This document shows positions 13,850-24,063 of a DNA stretch of 64,000 nt, piece by piece. This DNA is from Rhizobacter terrae. Lineage in GTDB: Bacteria; Pseudomonadota; Gammaproteobacteria; Burkholderiales; Burkholderiaceae_C. The position numbers were made by a program, and so were the translations under genes. The stretch spans positions 62,001-126,000 of the forward strand of contig NZ_QUSW01000008.1 in NCBI RefSeq assembly GCF_003852895.1, in the 5' to 3' direction. The notes beneath the pieces are model-generated. The model searched no databases. It was not told the origin of the DNA and worked only from the letters and a program-made list of their open reading frames with translations. Position 1 is the stretch's first letter; each line of letters opens with the position of its first letter.

Positions 13850-14326
13850 ATGACCACCATCCCGCTCACCAAGAGAGGCGCCGAAAAGCTCAAGGACGAA
13901 CTGCAGCGACTGAAGTCCGTCGAGCGCCATGCTGTCATCCAGGCGATTGCCGAGGCGCGGGCGCAGGGTGACCTCTCTGAAAACGCCGAGTACGAAGCCG
14001 CCAAGGACAAGCAAGGTTTCATTGAAGGCCGCATCCTGGAGATCGAAGGCAAGCTCGCGGCGGCCCAGGTGATTGATCCGGCCGCGCTGAACGCCGGTGG
14101 TCGCGTGGTGTTCGGCTCCACGGTCGACCTGGAAGAAGAAGCCAGCGGCGCCCAGGTGACCTACCAGATCGTCGGTGACGACGAAGCTGACCTGAAGCAG
14201 GGCCTGATTTCCATCAGTTCGCCCATCGCACGTGCGCTGATCGGCAAGGAAGCTGGCGACGTGGCCGACGTGCAGGCGCCCGGCGGCGTCAAGAGCTACG
14301 AGATCATCGAAGTCCGCTACATCTGA
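13850..14326 (+). CDS. greA: Transcription elongation factor GreA
   Basis: GreA rescues backtracked RNA polymerase by stimulating transcript cleavage through the secondary channel. The 158-residue protein has the expected N-terminal coiled coil with the [16 protein letters not shown] tip, which carries the acidic residues inserted at the active centre. The C-terminal FKBP-like domain includes [29 protein letters not shown]. It starts at [14 protein letters not shown], right after the carB terminator. The DUF4149 gene follows three bases after its stop, so the two are probably co-transcribed. Confidence 0.98.
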   Translation: MTTIPLTKRGAEKLKDELQRLKSVERHAVIQAIAEARAQGDLSENAEYEAAKDKQGFIEGRILEIEGKLAAAQVIDPAALNAGGRVVFGSTVDLEEEASGAQVTYQIVGDDEADLKQGLISISSPIARALIGKEAGDVADVQAPGGVKSYEIIEVRYI

Positions 14327-14329
14327 ACC

Positions 14330-14764
14330 ATGACGGCCAAGCGCTGGTCCGCCTGGTTGGCGGGGCTGTGGGCAGGGTTGCTGTGGGGCGTGGGCCTGGT
14401 CGGCGCGCCGGCGGGGTTCGCAACGGCTGATCCGGCCACGGCAGGACGTGTGGCCGGGCGCATGTTCGCCCAGGAGGCCTACCTGGGGTTGATCCTGGCG
14501 ATTGTCCTGTTCGTGCTGCTGCGCAATATGGCGCGTGATTCGGCCGCCTCGGGCGCCGGGTCGGTCTTCAGCGGCAACATGCTGCTGGTGCTGGGTGCGC
14601 TGTTCACCATCGTGCTGGGCTACTTCGCGCTGCAGCCGATGATGGCGGCAGCCAAGGCAGGGCAGGGAAACCTGTCCTTCGGCGCCCTGCACGGCATCTC
14701 GGCCGGGCTCTACATGTTGCGAGCGGTGCTGGTGTCGACCCTGGCGTGGCGGCTCACGGCGTGA
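14330..14764 (+). CDS. DUF4149 domain-containing membrane protein
   Basis: A 144-residue inner-membrane protein with four predicted transmembrane segments: WSAWLAGLWAGLLWGVGLVG, AYLGLILAIVLFVLLRN, MLLVLGALFTIVLGYFAL and LHGISAGLYMLRAVLVSTLAW. The FAQEAYLG and LHGISAGLYML positions match the DUF4149 family, which is routinely found next to greA or rlmE/ftsH in betaproteobacteria. Its function is unknown. It is convergent with yhbY. Confidence 0.85.
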   Translation: MTAKRWSAWLAGLWAGLLWGVGLVGAPAGFATADPATAGRVAGRMFAQEAYLGLILAIVLFVLLRNMARDSAASGAGSVFSGNMLLVLGALFTIVLGYFALQPMMAAAKAGQGNLSFGALHGISAGLYMLRAVLVSTLAWRLTA

Positions 14765-14784
14765 GCCGCCGGGGCGACGGCGGC
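14765..14784. terminator. GC-rich hairpin between convergent genes
   Basis: A 7-bp stem, GCCGCCG (14765-14771) with CGGCGGC (14778-14784), has a 6-base loop and fills the gap between the DUF4149 and yhbY stops. There is no T-run on either strand, so it may only aid transcript end stability or Rho-dependent termination. Confidence 0.4.
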
Positions 14785-14785
14785 G

Positions 14786-15259
14786 TCAATCCATTGCTGA
14801 TTTCTTGACGCTGGTTTGCCGCTTCTTGGCCCGCTTGAGCGTTCCGCCGGCCGCGATCCGCTGGTTGCCCAGCACCTTGATCTTCTTCACCTGGGGCCGG
14901 TGGTTGCCGCTCTTGGAGAACTTCAGCACCTTGACCACCTTGGGCCCGGGCTTGCGGTCTTCGCGCTCTTCCCGGGTTTTCTCCGGGATCGGCCGCCACA
15001 GCACCAGCAGCTTGCCGATGTGCTGGATCGGCGCGGCGTTCAAGCGCTCGCTCAGCGTGGCCAGCGCCTCCTCGCGGGTCTCGCGCTCGTCGGACAGGAC
15101 GCGGACCTTGATGAGCCCGTGCGCGTTGAGGGCGGCGTCCACCTCCTTGACGACGGCGGGTGTCAGGCCATCGCCGCCGATCATGACGACCGGATCAAGG
15201 TGGTGGGCATCGGCGCGTTTTTCCTTGCGCTCGGAAGGTGTCAGTTGAATCGCAGGCAT
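14786..15259 (-). CDS. yhbY: YhbY/CRM-domain RNA-binding protein
   Basis: YhbY-type proteins bind pre-50S ribosomal particles through a CRM domain. Residues 1-95 carry it: [20 protein letters not shown], then the GxxG-like loop [28 protein letters not shown] and [12 protein letters not shown]. Unlike the roughly 97-residue E. coli YhbY, this one has a basic tail of about 60 residues, rich in Lys and Arg ([20 protein letters not shown] and onward), probably extra RNA contact. Its start is 20 bases from the divergent rlmE start, a pairing conserved in many proteobacteria. Confidence 0.93.
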   Translation of the reverse strand: MPAIQLTPSERKEKRADAHHLDPVVMIGGDGLTPAVVKEVDAALNAHGLIKVRVLSDERETREEALATLSERLNAAPIQHIGKLLVLWRPIPEKTREEREDRKPGPKVVKVLKFSKSGNHRPQVKKIKVLGNQRIAAGGTLKRAKKRQTSVKKSAMD

Positions 15260-15279
15260 CCACGTATTATCGACGCAGC

Positions 15280-15972
15280 ATGAAAGTCAAATCGAAAAGC
15301 AAGAAGGTCAACAAGCAGTGGCTTTACGACCACCTGAACGACCCCTACGTGAAACTGGCCCAGAAAGAGGGATACCGGGCGCGTGCGGCCTACAAGCTCA
15401 AGGAAATCGACGAGGAGCTCAAGCTCATCCGGCCGGGGCAACTGGTGGTGGACCTGGGGGCCACGCCGGGCGCCTGGAGCCAGTACCTGCGCCGAAAGTT
15501 CGCCCCTAAGGAGGCAGGCGGCGCTGCGGCGGGCGATCTGAACGGGACGATCATCGCCCTGGACATCCTGGATTTCGAACCCATCGAGGGCGTGACCTTC
15601 ATCCAGGGCGACTTTCGCGAGGATTCCGTGCTGCGCCAGCTCGAGGAGCAGGTGGCCGGCCGGCCGGTCGACGTGGTGGTGTCGGACATGGCGCCCAACC
15701 TGTCGGGCATCGAGAGTTCGGACTCCGCCCGGATTGCCCATCTCATTGAATTGGCGGTGGAATTTGCCCAAAACCACTTGACGCCTCGAGGCGCGCTGGT
15801 TTGCAAGGTTTTTCACGGGAGCGGCTACAGCCAGCTCGTGAAACTGTTCAAAGAGCGGTTCAAAGTGGTCAAACCCATCAAACCGAAGGCATCTCGCGAC
15901 AAATCCGCCGAAACCTTTTTGGTGGGCATCGGTCTCAAGGCCCCGGTGCTGCCGGCCGATAACGAAGAGTGA
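15280..15972 (+). CDS. rlmE: 23S rRNA 2'-O-methyltransferase RlmE (FtsJ/RrmJ)
   Basis: RlmE methylates the 2'-OH of U2552 in the 50S A-site. The 230-residue protein starts [20 protein letters not shown]; the longer frame upstream is inside the yhbY promoter area. The K-D-K-E catalytic set is visible: Lys in the [14 protein letters not shown] region, Asp in [11 protein letters not shown], Lys in [10 protein letters not shown] and Glu in [11 protein letters not shown] motif I is [15 protein letters not shown]. It is divergent from yhbY and upstream of ftsH, the classic ftsJ-ftsH arrangement. Confidence 0.96.
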   Translation: MKVKSKSKKVNKQWLYDHLNDPYVKLAQKEGYRARAAYKLKEIDEELKLIRPGQLVVDLGATPGAWSQYLRRKFAPKEAGGAAAGDLNGTIIALDILDFEPIEGVTFIQGDFREDSVLRQLEEQVAGRPVDVVVSDMAPNLSGIESSDSARIAHLIELAVEFAQNHLTPRGALVCKVFHGSGYSQLVKLFKERFKVVKPIKPKASRDKSAETFLVGIGLKAPVLPADNEE

Positions 15973-16132
15973 ACGAGCCCTGCCAACACATGCCGATACA
16001 CCTTGGCTATGGCGGCATTTATCCCCGGTATCACCGAGCCTTGCGTGGCATAAAATCGTCCGCATATGCCGTGGAAGCCCGAGTGTTGAAGCTGTTCGGG
16101 CCAGCGTGTTTTGACCCGGAAAAGGAGCCGCG

Positions 16133-18040
16133 GTGAACAATCAATGGTTCTCGAAAATCGCTGTTTGGCTGGTGATCGCCCTGGTGCTGTTCACCGTGTT
16201 CAAGCAGTTCGACCGCGGTGCCACCCGCACCAACGAAATCAAGTACTCCGAGTTTCTGGATGAAATCCAGAACAAGCGCATCAAGAGCGTGGTGCTGCAG
16301 GAAGGTCCCGCCGGCAGCACGGAAATCCGTGCCAAGCGCACCGATGACAGCGAAGTCCGCACCACCGCCACCTACCTCGATCGCGGCCTGGTCGGCGACC
16401 TGCGCAACAACGGCGTGACTTTCGAGGTGAAGTCCCGGGAAGAGCCGTCCATGCTGACGGGCATCCTCGTGTCCTGGGGCCCCATGCTTCTGCTGATCGG
16501 CGTGTGGATCTACTTCATGCGCCAGATGCAAGGCGGCGGCAAGGGCGGTGCCTTCAGCTTCGGCAAGTCCAAGGCACGCATGCTGGACGAGGCCAACAAC
16601 ACCACCACCTTCGCGGACGTCGCCGGGTGCGACGAGGCCAAGGAAGAAGTCAAGGAGCTGGTCGACTTCCTCAAGGACCCGCAGAAATTCCAGAAGCTGG
16701 GCGGCCGCATTCCGCGCGGCGTGCTGCTGGTCGGCCCCCCGGGCACCGGCAAGACGCTGCTGGCCAAGGCCATCGCCGGCGAGGCCAAGGTGCCGTTCTT
16801 CAGCATCTCCGGTTCCGACTTCGTTGAAATGTTCGTCGGCGTGGGCGCGGCCCGCGTGCGCGACATGTTCGAGCAGGCCAAGAAGAGCGCGCCTTGCATC
16901 ATCTTCGTCGACGAAATCGACGCCGTCGGCCGCCACCGCGGTGCCGGCCTGGGCGGCGGCAACGACGAGCGCGAGCAGACGCTGAACCAGATGCTCGTCG
17001 AGATGGACGGCTTCGAGACCAACCTCGGCGTGATCGTGATGGCGGCCACCAACCGGCCCGACATCCTCGACCCGGCGCTGTTGCGTCCGGGCCGCTTCGA
17101 CCGCCAGGTCTACGTGACGCTGCCTGACATCCGTGGCCGTGAGCAGATCCTCAACGTGCACATGCGCAAGGTGCCGCTAGGCAGCGACGTCAAGGGCGAC
17201 GTCATTGCCCGCGGAACTCCTGGATTCTCCGGGGCCGACCTCGCGAATCTGGTCAACGAAGCTGCGTTGTTTGCGGCCCGTCGCAACGGCCGCGTGGTCG
17301 AGATGATCGACTTCGAGCGCGCGAAGGACAAGATCATCATGGGCACGGAGCGCAAGTCCATGGTGATGGACGAGGAAGAGCGCCGCAACACCGCCTACCA
17401 TGAGGCCGGGCACGCGCTCATCGGGCGCCTGCTGCCCAAGCTGGACCCGGTGCACAAGGTCACCATCATCCCGCGCGGCGGCGCCCTTGGCGTCACGGTG
17501 TCGCTGCCTGAGAGAGATCGCTACAGCACGGACAAGGTGCGCATGCTGAGCAAGATTTCGATGCTCTTCGGTGGCCGCATCGCCGAAGAGGTGTTCATGG
17601 ACCAGATGACCACTGGCGCCAGCAACGACTTCGAGCGCGCGACCCAGATCGCCCGCGACATGGTCATGCGCTATGGCATGAGCGACTCGCTGGGCCCCAT
17701 GGTCTACGCCGAGAACGAGGGTGAGGTGTTCCTCGGCCGTTCGGTCACGAAGACCACCAACGTGTCGGAAGAGACCATGCGCAAGGTCGACACCGAGGTG
17801 CGCCGCATCATCGACGAGCAGTACGGCATCGCCCGCAAGCTGATCGAAGAGAACAAGGACAAGATGCACGCCATGGCGAACGCGTTGCTCGAGTGGGAAA
17901 CCATCGACAGCGATCAACTGGAAGACATCATGAACGACAAGCCGCCGCGTCCTCCCAAGGACTGGACGCCTTCGGCCAACAAGCCCGGTGGCGGCTCGCC
18001 TCCGCAGGTCAGCGCCGACGGCGCACCGGCTGCAGCCTGA
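16133..18040 (+). CDS. ftsH: ATP-dependent zinc metalloprotease FtsH
   Basis: A membrane-anchored AAA+ protease that degrades misfolded membrane proteins, and in E. coli LpxC and sigma-32. The GTG start at 16133 has a strong AAAGGAG site. Two transmembrane segments lie near residues 8-23 and 108-129, flanking a periplasmic domain. The AAA domain has Walker A GPPGTGKT (201-208), Walker [12 protein letters not shown] and an SRH with RPGRFDRQV. The zinc protease motif is HEAGH at residues 423-427. Length 635, with a typical Pro/Gly-rich C-terminal tail. Confidence 0.98.
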   Translation: MNNQWFSKIAVWLVIALVLFTVFKQFDRGATRTNEIKYSEFLDEIQNKRIKSVVLQEGPAGSTEIRAKRTDDSEVRTTATYLDRGLVGDLRNNGVTFEVKSREEPSMLTGILVSWGPMLLLIGVWIYFMRQMQGGGKGGAFSFGKSKARMLDEANNTTTFADVAGCDEAKEEVKELVDFLKDPQKFQKLGGRIPRGVLLVGPPGTGKTLLAKAIAGEAKVPFFSISGSDFVEMFVGVGAARVRDMFEQAKKSAPCIIFVDEIDAVGRHRGAGLGGGNDEREQTLNQMLVEMDGFETNLGVIVMAATNRPDILDPALLRPGRFDRQVYVTLPDIRGREQILNVHMRKVPLGSDVKGDVIARGTPGFSGADLANLVNEAALFAARRNGRVVEMIDFERAKDKIIMGTERKSMVMDEEERRNTAYHEAGHALIGRLLPKLDPVHKVTIIPRGGALGVTVSLPERDRYSTDKVRMLSKISMLFGGRIAEEVFMDQMTTGASNDFERATQIARDMVMRYGMSDSLGPMVYAENEGEVFLGRSVTKTTNVSEETMRKVDTEVRRIIDEQYGIARKLIEENKDKMHAMANALLEWETIDSDQLEDIMNDKPPRPPKDWTPSANKPGGGSPPQVSADGAPAAA

Positions 18041-18062
18041 GTAGTCCAGGCACTTCATACTC

Positions 18063-18088
18063 ACGGGGCTTCGGCCCCGTTTGTTTTT
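18063..18088 (+). terminator. Intrinsic terminator with UUCG tetraloop after ftsH
   Basis: The stem ACGGGGC (18063-18069) with GCCCCGT (18074-18080) closes a stable TTCG loop and is followed by TTGTTTTT. It ends just 8 bases before the folP ATG, so read-through or attenuation into folP is possible. Confidence 0.85.
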
Positions 18089-18096
18089 CCAAATCC

Positions 18097-18924
18097 ATGT
18101 TCTGGCAGACCACCCGATTCCGGATCGACCTGTCCCGTCCCCGCGTGATGGGCATCGTGAACGTCACGCCCGATTCCTTCTCCGACGGCGGGCGCTTCAG
18201 CGATGCCTCGGCAGGCGCGGCGCATTGCGAGCAATTGCTGAAGGAGGGCGCGGACATCCTGGACATCGGCGGCGAGTCCAGCCGGCCAGGGGCTGCGCCG
18301 GTGAGCGTGGAAGACGAACTGGCGCGTGTGATGCCAGTGCTGACCGAGGCGCTGCAGCTGGGGTGCCCGGTCTCGCTGGACACGGCGAAGCCCGAGGTGA
18401 TGCAGCGCGCGCTGGACCTCGGGGTGGACATCATCAACGACATCCAGGCGCTGCGTGCGCCAAGTGCGGTCGACTGCGTGGCGGCGCATCCTGGCTGTGG
18501 CGTGTGCCTCATGCACATGCAGGGCGAGCCTCGGTCCATGCAGGCGGCGCCGACCTACGACGACTTGTTGTCAACGGTACGCAGCTTCCTGGCCGAGCGA
18601 ACGCAAGTGCTGCTGAACGCTGGCATCGCTGCCGAACGCATCGTGCTGGACCCGGGATACGGCTTCGGCAAGACGGTGGACCACAACCTCGAGCTCTTTC
18701 GCCGGCAGCGCGAACTGATGGTGCTCGGCCGCCCGTTGCTGGCGGGCTGGTCGCGAAAGTCCACCCTGGGTGTGCTCACCGGCCGCGGCCCGGGCGAACG
18801 GCTGGTCCCCAGCGTCGCTGCAGCGCTTGCCGCGGTGCAGCATGGCGCATCCATCGTCCGCGTCCACGACGTGGCGGCCACCGTCGATGCATTGAAAGTC
18901 TGGTCCGCTGCCGGCCTGGCCTGA
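18097..18924 (+). CDS. folP: Dihydropteroate synthase
   Basis: FolP condenses p-aminobenzoate with hydroxymethyl-dihydropterin diphosphate in folate synthesis and is the sulfonamide target. The 275-residue protein has the two Prosite blocks PRVMGIVNVTPDSFSDGGRF and GADILDIGGESSRPGAAPV, then VSLDTAKPEVMQRAL, LDPGYGFGKTVDHN and GWSRKSTLG. The ATG at 18097 places the first block at the usual distance. Homologues sit between ftsH and glmM in many proteobacteria, as here. Confidence 0.97.
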   Translation: MFWQTTRFRIDLSRPRVMGIVNVTPDSFSDGGRFSDASAGAAHCEQLLKEGADILDIGGESSRPGAAPVSVEDELARVMPVLTEALQLGCPVSLDTAKPEVMQRALDLGVDIINDIQALRAPSAVDCVAAHPGCGVCLMHMQGEPRSMQAAPTYDDLLSTVRSFLAERTQVLLNAGIAAERIVLDPGYGFGKTVDHNLELFRRQRELMVLGRPLLAGWSRKSTLGVLTGRGPGERLVPSVAAALAAVQHGASIVRVHDVAATVDALKVWSAAGLA

Positions 18925-18990
18925 CCCCATCCGAACCCGCGCCCCAATCGGGGACAATCGCCGGTTCGATCCCCCTGGCAGTAGAACATC

Positions 18991-20322
18991 ATGAGCAGAA
19001 CCTACTTCGGCACAGACGGCATCCGCGGCACGGTTGGCCAGTCGCCCATCACCCCCGATTTCATGCTTCGCCTGGGCCACGCGGTCGGCCGAGTGCTGAA
19101 GCGTTCCGACAAGCGCCCGACGGTGCTCATCGGCAAGGACACCCGCATCTCCGGCTACATGATCGAGTCCTCGCTCGAAGCCGGTTTCGCCTCCGCCGGC
19201 GTGGACGTGCTGCTCACCGGCCCGCTGCCCACGCCGGGCGTCGCCTACCTCACGCGCGCGCTGCGCCTGAACCTGGGCGTGGTGATCAGCGCATCCCACA
19301 ATCCGTTCGGTGACAACGGCATCAAGTTTTTCTCCGCCCGTGGCGAAAAGCTGCCCGATGCGTGGGAGCTGGATGTCGAAGCCGCGCTGGGCGACCAACC
19401 CCAATGGGTCGATTCCGCCCAGCTCGGCAAGGCACGCCGCCTGGATGACGCCAGCGGCCGCTACATCGAGTTCTGCAAGAACACCTTCTCCAACGACCTG
19501 TCGCTCAAGGGCTTGAAGGTCGTCGTCGATGCCGCCCATGGTGCGGCCTACCACGTGGCGCCGGACGTTTTCCATGAGCTGGGTGCCGAGGTGGTCTGCA
19601 TCGGCTGCCAGCCCGACGGGTTCAACATCAATGCCGGCTATGGCGCGACCTCGCCGGCGAAGCTCATCGAGGCCGTGCGCGAGCACAAGGCCGACTACGG
19701 TGTGGCGCTGGATGGTGACGCCGACCGGCTCCAGCTCGTGGATTCGGACGGCCGCCTCTACAACGGCGACGAATTGCTCTACGTGATGGTGGCCGATCGC
19801 CTCGCCCAAGGTCAGGCTGTCCGGGGTGCCGTGGGCACGCTGATGACCAACATGGCAGTGGAAGTGGCGCTCAAGTCGCGCGGCATCGAGTTCGTCCGCG
19901 CCAAGGTCGGGGACCGCTACGTGCTCGAAGACCTGACGGCCCGCAGCTGGCTGCTGGGCGGCGAGGGTTCCGGCCATCTGCTCGCCCTGGACAAGCACAC
20001 CACCGGCGACGGCATCGTCAGCGCGTTGCAGGTGCTCGAAGCCGTGGCCCGTGCGGGCAAGCCGCTGTCGCAGCTGCTGGCGGACGTGAAGCTGTTCCCG
20101 CAGGTGCTCATCAACGTGAAGCTGCAGCCGGGGCAGGATTGGAAGTCCAACCCGAACCTGGCGGACGTCCAGGCCAGTGTGACGCGTGAGCTGGGCGATT
20201 CCGGCCGCGTTCTGATCCGCCCCTCGGGCACCGAGCCCCTGGTGCGGGTGATGGTGGAGGCGGCTGATCCGGCGGTGGCAAAGTCCTGCGCCGAGCGGCT
20301 GGCGGCCACGCTCCGGGCCTGA
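18991..20322 (+). CDS. glmM: Phosphoglucosamine mutase
   Basis: GlmM interconverts glucosamine-6-phosphate and glucosamine-1-phosphate on the way to UDP-GlcNAc for peptidoglycan and lipopolysaccharide. The 443-residue protein begins [16 protein letters not shown]. The phosphoserine loop is [18 protein letters not shown] (Ser102), the metal-binding loop is [11 protein letters not shown], and the sugar-binding loop is GEGSGHLL. The C-terminal phosphate loop is [15 protein letters not shown]. The length is typical (445 in E. coli). Confidence 0.98.
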   Translation: MSRTYFGTDGIRGTVGQSPITPDFMLRLGHAVGRVLKRSDKRPTVLIGKDTRISGYMIESSLEAGFASAGVDVLLTGPLPTPGVAYLTRALRLNLGVVISASHNPFGDNGIKFFSARGEKLPDAWELDVEAALGDQPQWVDSAQLGKARRLDDASGRYIEFCKNTFSNDLSLKGLKVVVDAAHGAAYHVAPDVFHELGAEVVCIGCQPDGFNINAGYGATSPAKLIEAVREHKADYGVALDGDADRLQLVDSDGRLYNGDELLYVMVADRLAQGQAVRGAVGTLMTNMAVEVALKSRGIEFVRAKVGDRYVLEDLTARSWLLGGEGSGHLLALDKHTTGDGIVSALQVLEAVARAGKPLSQLLADVKLFPQVLINVKLQPGQDWKSNPNLADVQASVTRELGDSGRVLIRPSGTEPLVRVMVEAADPAVAKSCAERLAATLRA

Positions 20323-20333
20323 ATCGCTCCTTG

Positions 20334-20375
20334 AAAGACAAAACGCCCCGGCAGAAAACCGGGGCGTTTGTCTTT
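20334..20375. terminator. Bidirectional intrinsic terminator between glmM and the fasciclin gene
   Basis: A long stem of 17 paired bases, with one bulged A: AAAGAC...CGCCCCGG on the left and CCGGGGCG...GTCTTT on the right, around a loop of about 6 bases. A- and T-rich ends serve both converging genes. Confidence 0.92.
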
Positions 20376-20390
20376 GTGGATCCGAACGGA

Positions 20391-20873
20391 TTACTTGACT
20401 GGCGGCATCAGCACGCGGTCGATCTCGTGCACCACGCCGTTGCTGGCTTGCAGGTCGGCCTGCGTGACGACGGCGTCTTCCACCGTGACGAAGTCGCCCG
20501 ACTTGGACACCGCGAGGTTGGCGCCCTGCAGGCTCTTCACGTTGCCGTTCTTGACCTCGGCAGCGGGCAGCTTGTTGCCGACCACATGGAAGCTCAGCAC
20601 CGACTTGAGCAACTCCTTGTCATTGGCCAGCTTGGCCATCGTGGCAGGCGGAACCGACTTGAATGCGTCATCGGTCGGGGCAAACATCGTGTAGGGGCCT
20701 GGGCCCTTGAGCGTGTCGGCGAGTCCCGACTGGTTGACCAGCTTGTTCAGGGTCGACAGTTCGGGACGGGCGGCGGTCGTTTCAGCGACGGTTGTCGGGG
20801 CCGGCGCGGTGGCACACCCGACGAGCGAGAACAGGGCACAGGCGGTGGCGGCAAGCCATTGGCGAGCGGTCAT
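20391..20873 (-). CDS. Fasciclin (FAS1) domain lipoprotein
   Basis: A 160-residue secreted protein. The signal MTARQWLAATACALFSLVGC ends in a lipobox, so it is probably anchored to the outer membrane. One FAS1 domain fills residues 38-158: LSTLNKLVNQSGLADTLKG, then the H1 box GPYTMFAPTDDAFKSVP, LLKSVLSFHVVGNKLP, and the H2-like ASNGVVHEIDRVLMPP. FAS1 domains usually mediate adhesion or matrix contacts. It is convergent with glmM and divergent from pstS, but nothing links it functionally to phosphate uptake. Confidence 0.92.
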   Translation of the reverse strand: MTARQWLAATACALFSLVGCATAPAPTTVAETTAARPELSTLNKLVNQSGLADTLKGPGPYTMFAPTDDAFKSVPPATMAKLANDKELLKSVLSFHVVGNKLPAAEVKNGNVKSLQGANLAVSKSGDFVTVEDAVVTQADLQASNGVVHEIDRVLMPPVK

Positions 20874-20976
20874 GGGGACTCCTTCTGAGGTCTATTTGCA
20901 CGAACGGCGGGAGCTTAGAGTTGTCACATGACGTTTTCGTGACCTTCGCATGACGCACATTCTTTGATGACAGCCG

Positions 20977-20994
20977 GTGTCACGGGGCTGTCAC
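20977..20994 (+). promoter_or_regulatory. Pho box upstream of pstS
   Basis: Two 7-base direct repeats, GTGTCAC (20977-20983) and CTGTCAC (20988-20994), are spaced 11 bases start to start. This is the geometry of the PhoB half-site pair (consensus CTGTCAT-N4-CTGTCAT). It lies 58 bases before the pstS ATG. Additional TTGTCAC and TGACAG motifs lie nearby (20921-20927 and 20968-20973). Confidence 0.75.
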
Positions 20995-21052
20995 ATGCCC
21001 CTCTTACAGTCCCGGGCATCGAAACAAGACGCTCGTTGAGAAAGGTGTGCCC

Positions 21053-22090
21053 ATGAAGTTCGCCCTGATTCCTTCCACCCTGGCCCTCGGCCTGGCCCTC
21101 GCCGCCGGCAGCGTTCTGGCGGCCGATGAAGTCACCGGCGCCGGCGCCACGTTCCCCGCGCCGCTGTACGCCAAGTGGGCCGATGCCTACAACAAGGCCA
21201 CCAGCAACCGCATCAACTACCAGTCCGTCGGTTCCGGCGCCGGCCTGAAGCAGATCCGCGCCAAGACGGTCGACTTCGGCGCTTCGGACATGCCGCTCAA
21301 GGACGACGAACTGGCCAAGGACGGCATGATCCAGTTCCCCACCGTCATCGGCGGTGTGGTGCCCGTGGTCAACATCAAGGGCATCCAGCCCGGCCAGATC
21401 AAGCTGACCGGCCAGATCCTGGGTGACATCTACCTGGGCAAGGTCACCAAGTGGAACGACCCGGCCCTGACCGCCCTGAACCCCGGCGTGCCGCTGCCGG
21501 ACGGCGCCATCCAGGTGGTGCGCCGCGCTGACGGCTCGGGCACCAGCTTCATCTTCACGAACTACCTGTCGAAGGTGAACGCCGAGTGGAAGAGCAAGGT
21601 CGGCGAAGGCACGGCCGTGAACTGGCCGACTGGCGCGGGCGGCAAGGGCAACGAGGGCGTGTCGTCCTATGTGCAGCGCCTGCCGAACTCCATCGGCTAC
21701 GTCGAGTACGCCTACGCCAAGCAGAACAAGATGGCGCACGTGCTCCTGAAGAACGCCGCCGGCAACTTCGTGGCGCCGGACGACCTGAACTTCAAGGCCG
21801 CCGCCGCCGGCGCCGATTGGAGCAAGTCGTTCTACCAGGTGCTGACCGAGCAGGCCGGCAAGGACGCCTGGCCCCTGACCGGCGCAACCTTCATCATGAT
21901 GCACAAGGCGCAGGACAAGCCTGCCCAGGCCGCGGCTGCCCTGAAGTTCTTCGACTGGGCCTACACCAACGGCGACAAGATGGCCACCGAACTGGAGTAC
22001 GTCGCACTGCCCGACTCGGTCAAGGCCCTGGTGCACAAGCAGTGGGCCGAGGTGAAGGACGGCACCGGCAAGGTCGTCGCCTTCAAGTGA
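21053..22090 (+). CDS. pstS: Phosphate ABC transporter substrate-binding protein PstS
   Basis: A periplasmic orthophosphate receptor for the PstCAB importer. The signal peptide MKFALIPSTLALGLALAAGSVLA is cleaved before ADEVTGAGATFPAPLYAKW, the usual mature N-terminus. Phosphate-binding segments include GSGAGLKQIRAKTVDFGASDMPL and VVRRADGSGTSFIFTNYL. The 345-residue length matches E. coli PstS (346). The ATG at 21053 is preferred because GAGAAAGG lies 8 bases upstream. A Pho box precedes it. Confidence 0.98.
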   Translation: MKFALIPSTLALGLALAAGSVLAADEVTGAGATFPAPLYAKWADAYNKATSNRINYQSVGSGAGLKQIRAKTVDFGASDMPLKDDELAKDGMIQFPTVIGGVVPVVNIKGIQPGQIKLTGQILGDIYLGKVTKWNDPALTALNPGVPLPDGAIQVVRRADGSGTSFIFTNYLSKVNAEWKSKVGEGTAVNWPTGAGGKGNEGVSSYVQRLPNSIGYVEYAYAKQNKMAHVLLKNAAGNFVAPDDLNFKAAAAGADWSKSFYQVLTEQAGKDAWPLTGATFIMMHKAQDKPAQAAAALKFFDWAYTNGDKMATELEYVALPDSVKALVHKQWAEVKDGTGKVVAFK

Positions 22091-22161
22091 TCCCCGACTG
22101 AAGAAGAAACGATCGGCGCTGGCCCTTGTGGCCGCGCCGTTCAAGCCTGCCTGGAGAGATC

Positions 22162-23181
22162 GTGGCCGCTACACTCCCCGCATCCCACTACGACAAGAAC
22201 GAGATGCAACGCTCCGACCCGTTGGGGCGGCCACCCACCGTCCGTCGGGCGGGACCCTGGGCCGACACGCTGTTCTCGGTCCTGGCGCACGGAGCCGCAC
22301 TCCTGACCCTGGCCCTGCTGGCCGCCATCATCGGTTCGCTCATCCTCGGCGCCATGCCGGCCATCCGCGAATACGGCTTGAGCTTCCTCTGGCGCAGCGA
22401 ATGGGACCCCGTGAAGGACCAGTACGGCGGCCTGGTCATGATCTACGGCACGCTGGCCACTTCGCTGATCGCCTTGCTGATCGCGGTGCCGGTGAGCTTC
22501 GGGATTGCGCTGTTCCTCACGGAGCTCTCGCCCGGCTGGCTGCGTCGCCCGCTGGGTGTGGCCATCGAACTGCTGGCCGCGGTTCCGTCCATCGTCTACG
22601 GCATGTGGGGGCTGTTGGTGTTCAGCCCGGTGCTGTCGGAGTACGTGCAGCAGCCCATGCAGCGCCTGTTCGGCAACGTGCCCTTCCTGAAGGACCTGGT
22701 CTCCGGCGCGCCGGTGGGCATCGGCATCCTGTCGGCGGGCATCATCCTGGCCATCATGATCATCCCGTTCATCGCCGCCGTGATGCGCGACGTGTTCGAG
22801 GTGACGCCGGCCATGCTCAAGGAATCGGCCTACGGCCTGGGTTCCACGACCTGGGAAGTGGTGTTCAAGGTGGTACTGCCCTATACCAAGACTGGGGTGA
22901 TCGGGGGCATCATGCTGGGGCTGGGCCGCGCGCTCGGCGAGACCATGGCGGTGACCTTCGTGATCGGCAATGCCAACCAGCTCAACGGCCCCTCGCTGTT
23001 CGAGGCGGCCAACAGCATCACGTCGGTGCTGGCCAATGAATTCGCCGAGGCCGGCGAGGGACTGCACCAAGCGTCGCTGCTGTATTTGGCGCTCGTGCTG
23101 TTCTTCGTGACCTTCGTGGTGCTGTCGCTGTCCAAGCTGCTGCTGGCGCAACTGCGCAAGGGTGAAGGAGCACGGGCATGA
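22162..23181 (+). CDS. pstC: Phosphate ABC transporter permease PstC
   Basis: One of the two inner-membrane permeases for phosphate import. Six transmembrane segments are apparent, with [41 protein letters not shown] and the EAA loop [27 protein letters not shown]. The start is uncertain. A GTG at 22162 with GGAGAG just upstream gives [10 protein letters not shown], similar to E. coli PstC's MAATKPA. A TTG at 22126 and an ATG at 22204 are also in frame. The stop overlaps the pstA start (ATGA at 23178). Confidence 0.95.
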   Translation: MAATLPASHYDKNEMQRSDPLGRPPTVRRAGPWADTLFSVLAHGAALLTLALLAAIIGSLILGAMPAIREYGLSFLWRSEWDPVKDQYGGLVMIYGTLATSLIALLIAVPVSFGIALFLTELSPGWLRRPLGVAIELLAAVPSIVYGMWGLLVFSPVLSEYVQQPMQRLFGNVPFLKDLVSGAPVGIGILSAGIILAIMIIPFIAAVMRDVFEVTPAMLKESAYGLGSTTWEVVFKVVLPYTKTGVIGGIMLGLGRALGETMAVTFVIGNANQLNGPSLFEAANSITSVLANEFAEAGEGLHQASLLYLALVLFFVTFVVLSLSKLLLAQLRKGEGARA

Positions 23182-24050
23182 GCGCCATCGCAGCAAGCAA
23201 TGACGCGATGCGGTTGGCCAAGCACCGGCGTCGCAAGCTGGTGAACGTCCTTGCCCTGACGCTGTCGATGGCGGCCATGGCCTTCGGACTGTTCTGGCTG
23301 CTGTGGATCCTGTTTGAGACGGTGCGCCTCGGAATCGGTGGCCTGACCTGGGGTGTTTTCACCGAGATGACGCCTCCTCAGCAATCCGAAGGCGGCGGGC
23401 TTGCGAACGCGCTCTTTGGATCCGCACTGATGGTGGTTCTGGCCACCTTCATCGGAACACCGGTGGGCATTCTTGCTGGCATCTACCTCGCGGAATACGG
23501 GCAGAAGACCAAGCTTGCCAGTGCCACCCGCTTCATCAACGACATCCTGCTGTCTGCGCCATCCATCGTTGTCGGCTTGTTCGTCTATGCGGTCGTCGTG
23601 ACTCGGATGAAGAGCTTCTCCGGATATGCAGGCGTGCTGGCTCTCGCCTTGATCGTCATCCCCGTCGTGATTCGGACGACGGAAAACATGCTTTCGCTGG
23701 TACCGAATGCCTTGCGCGAGGCCGCCTATGCGCTGGGCACGCCGAAGTACAAGGTCATCCTCACTGTAACGCTCAAGTCTGCACAAGCCGGTGTCATGAC
23801 CGGTGTGCTGCTCGCATTTGCCCGCATTGCCGGCGAGACCGCTCCGCTGCTGTTCACGTCGCTGTCAAATCAATTCTGGTCCACCGATCTGGCCAAGCCA
23901 ATTGCCAGTCTGCCTAAGACCATCTTTGATTTCGCGATGAACATCGACAAGAACCAGCAGCGGCTGGCCTGGGCGGGCGTGTTCCTCATCACCCTGGGCG
24001 TGCTCGCGCTGAACATCTTCGCGCGCATCATGTTCCGCAAGAAGCACTGA
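23178..24050 (+). CDS. pstA: Phosphate ABC transporter permease PstA
   Basis: The second phosphate permease, 290 residues, translationally coupled to pstC. Family landmarks are [37 protein letters not shown], the EAA loop [35 protein letters not shown] and [12 protein letters not shown]. The stretch of roughly 23,300-23,930 uses noticeably more A/T-ending codons than the surrounding pst genes, with an abrupt return near 23,940. That might reflect a recombined segment, but I judged it by eye only. Confidence 0.96.
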   Translation: MSAIAASNDAMRLAKHRRRKLVNVLALTLSMAAMAFGLFWLLWILFETVRLGIGGLTWGVFTEMTPPQQSEGGGLANALFGSALMVVLATFIGTPVGILAGIYLAEYGQKTKLASATRFINDILLSAPSIVVGLFVYAVVVTRMKSFSGYAGVLALALIVIPVVIRTTENMLSLVPNALREAAYALGTPKYKVILTVTLKSAQAGVMTGVLLAFARIAGETAPLLFTSLSNQFWSTDLAKPIASLPKTIFDFAMNIDKNQQRLAWAGVFLITLGVLALNIFARIMFRKKH

Positions 24051-24063
24051 AGAGAAGAACGTC

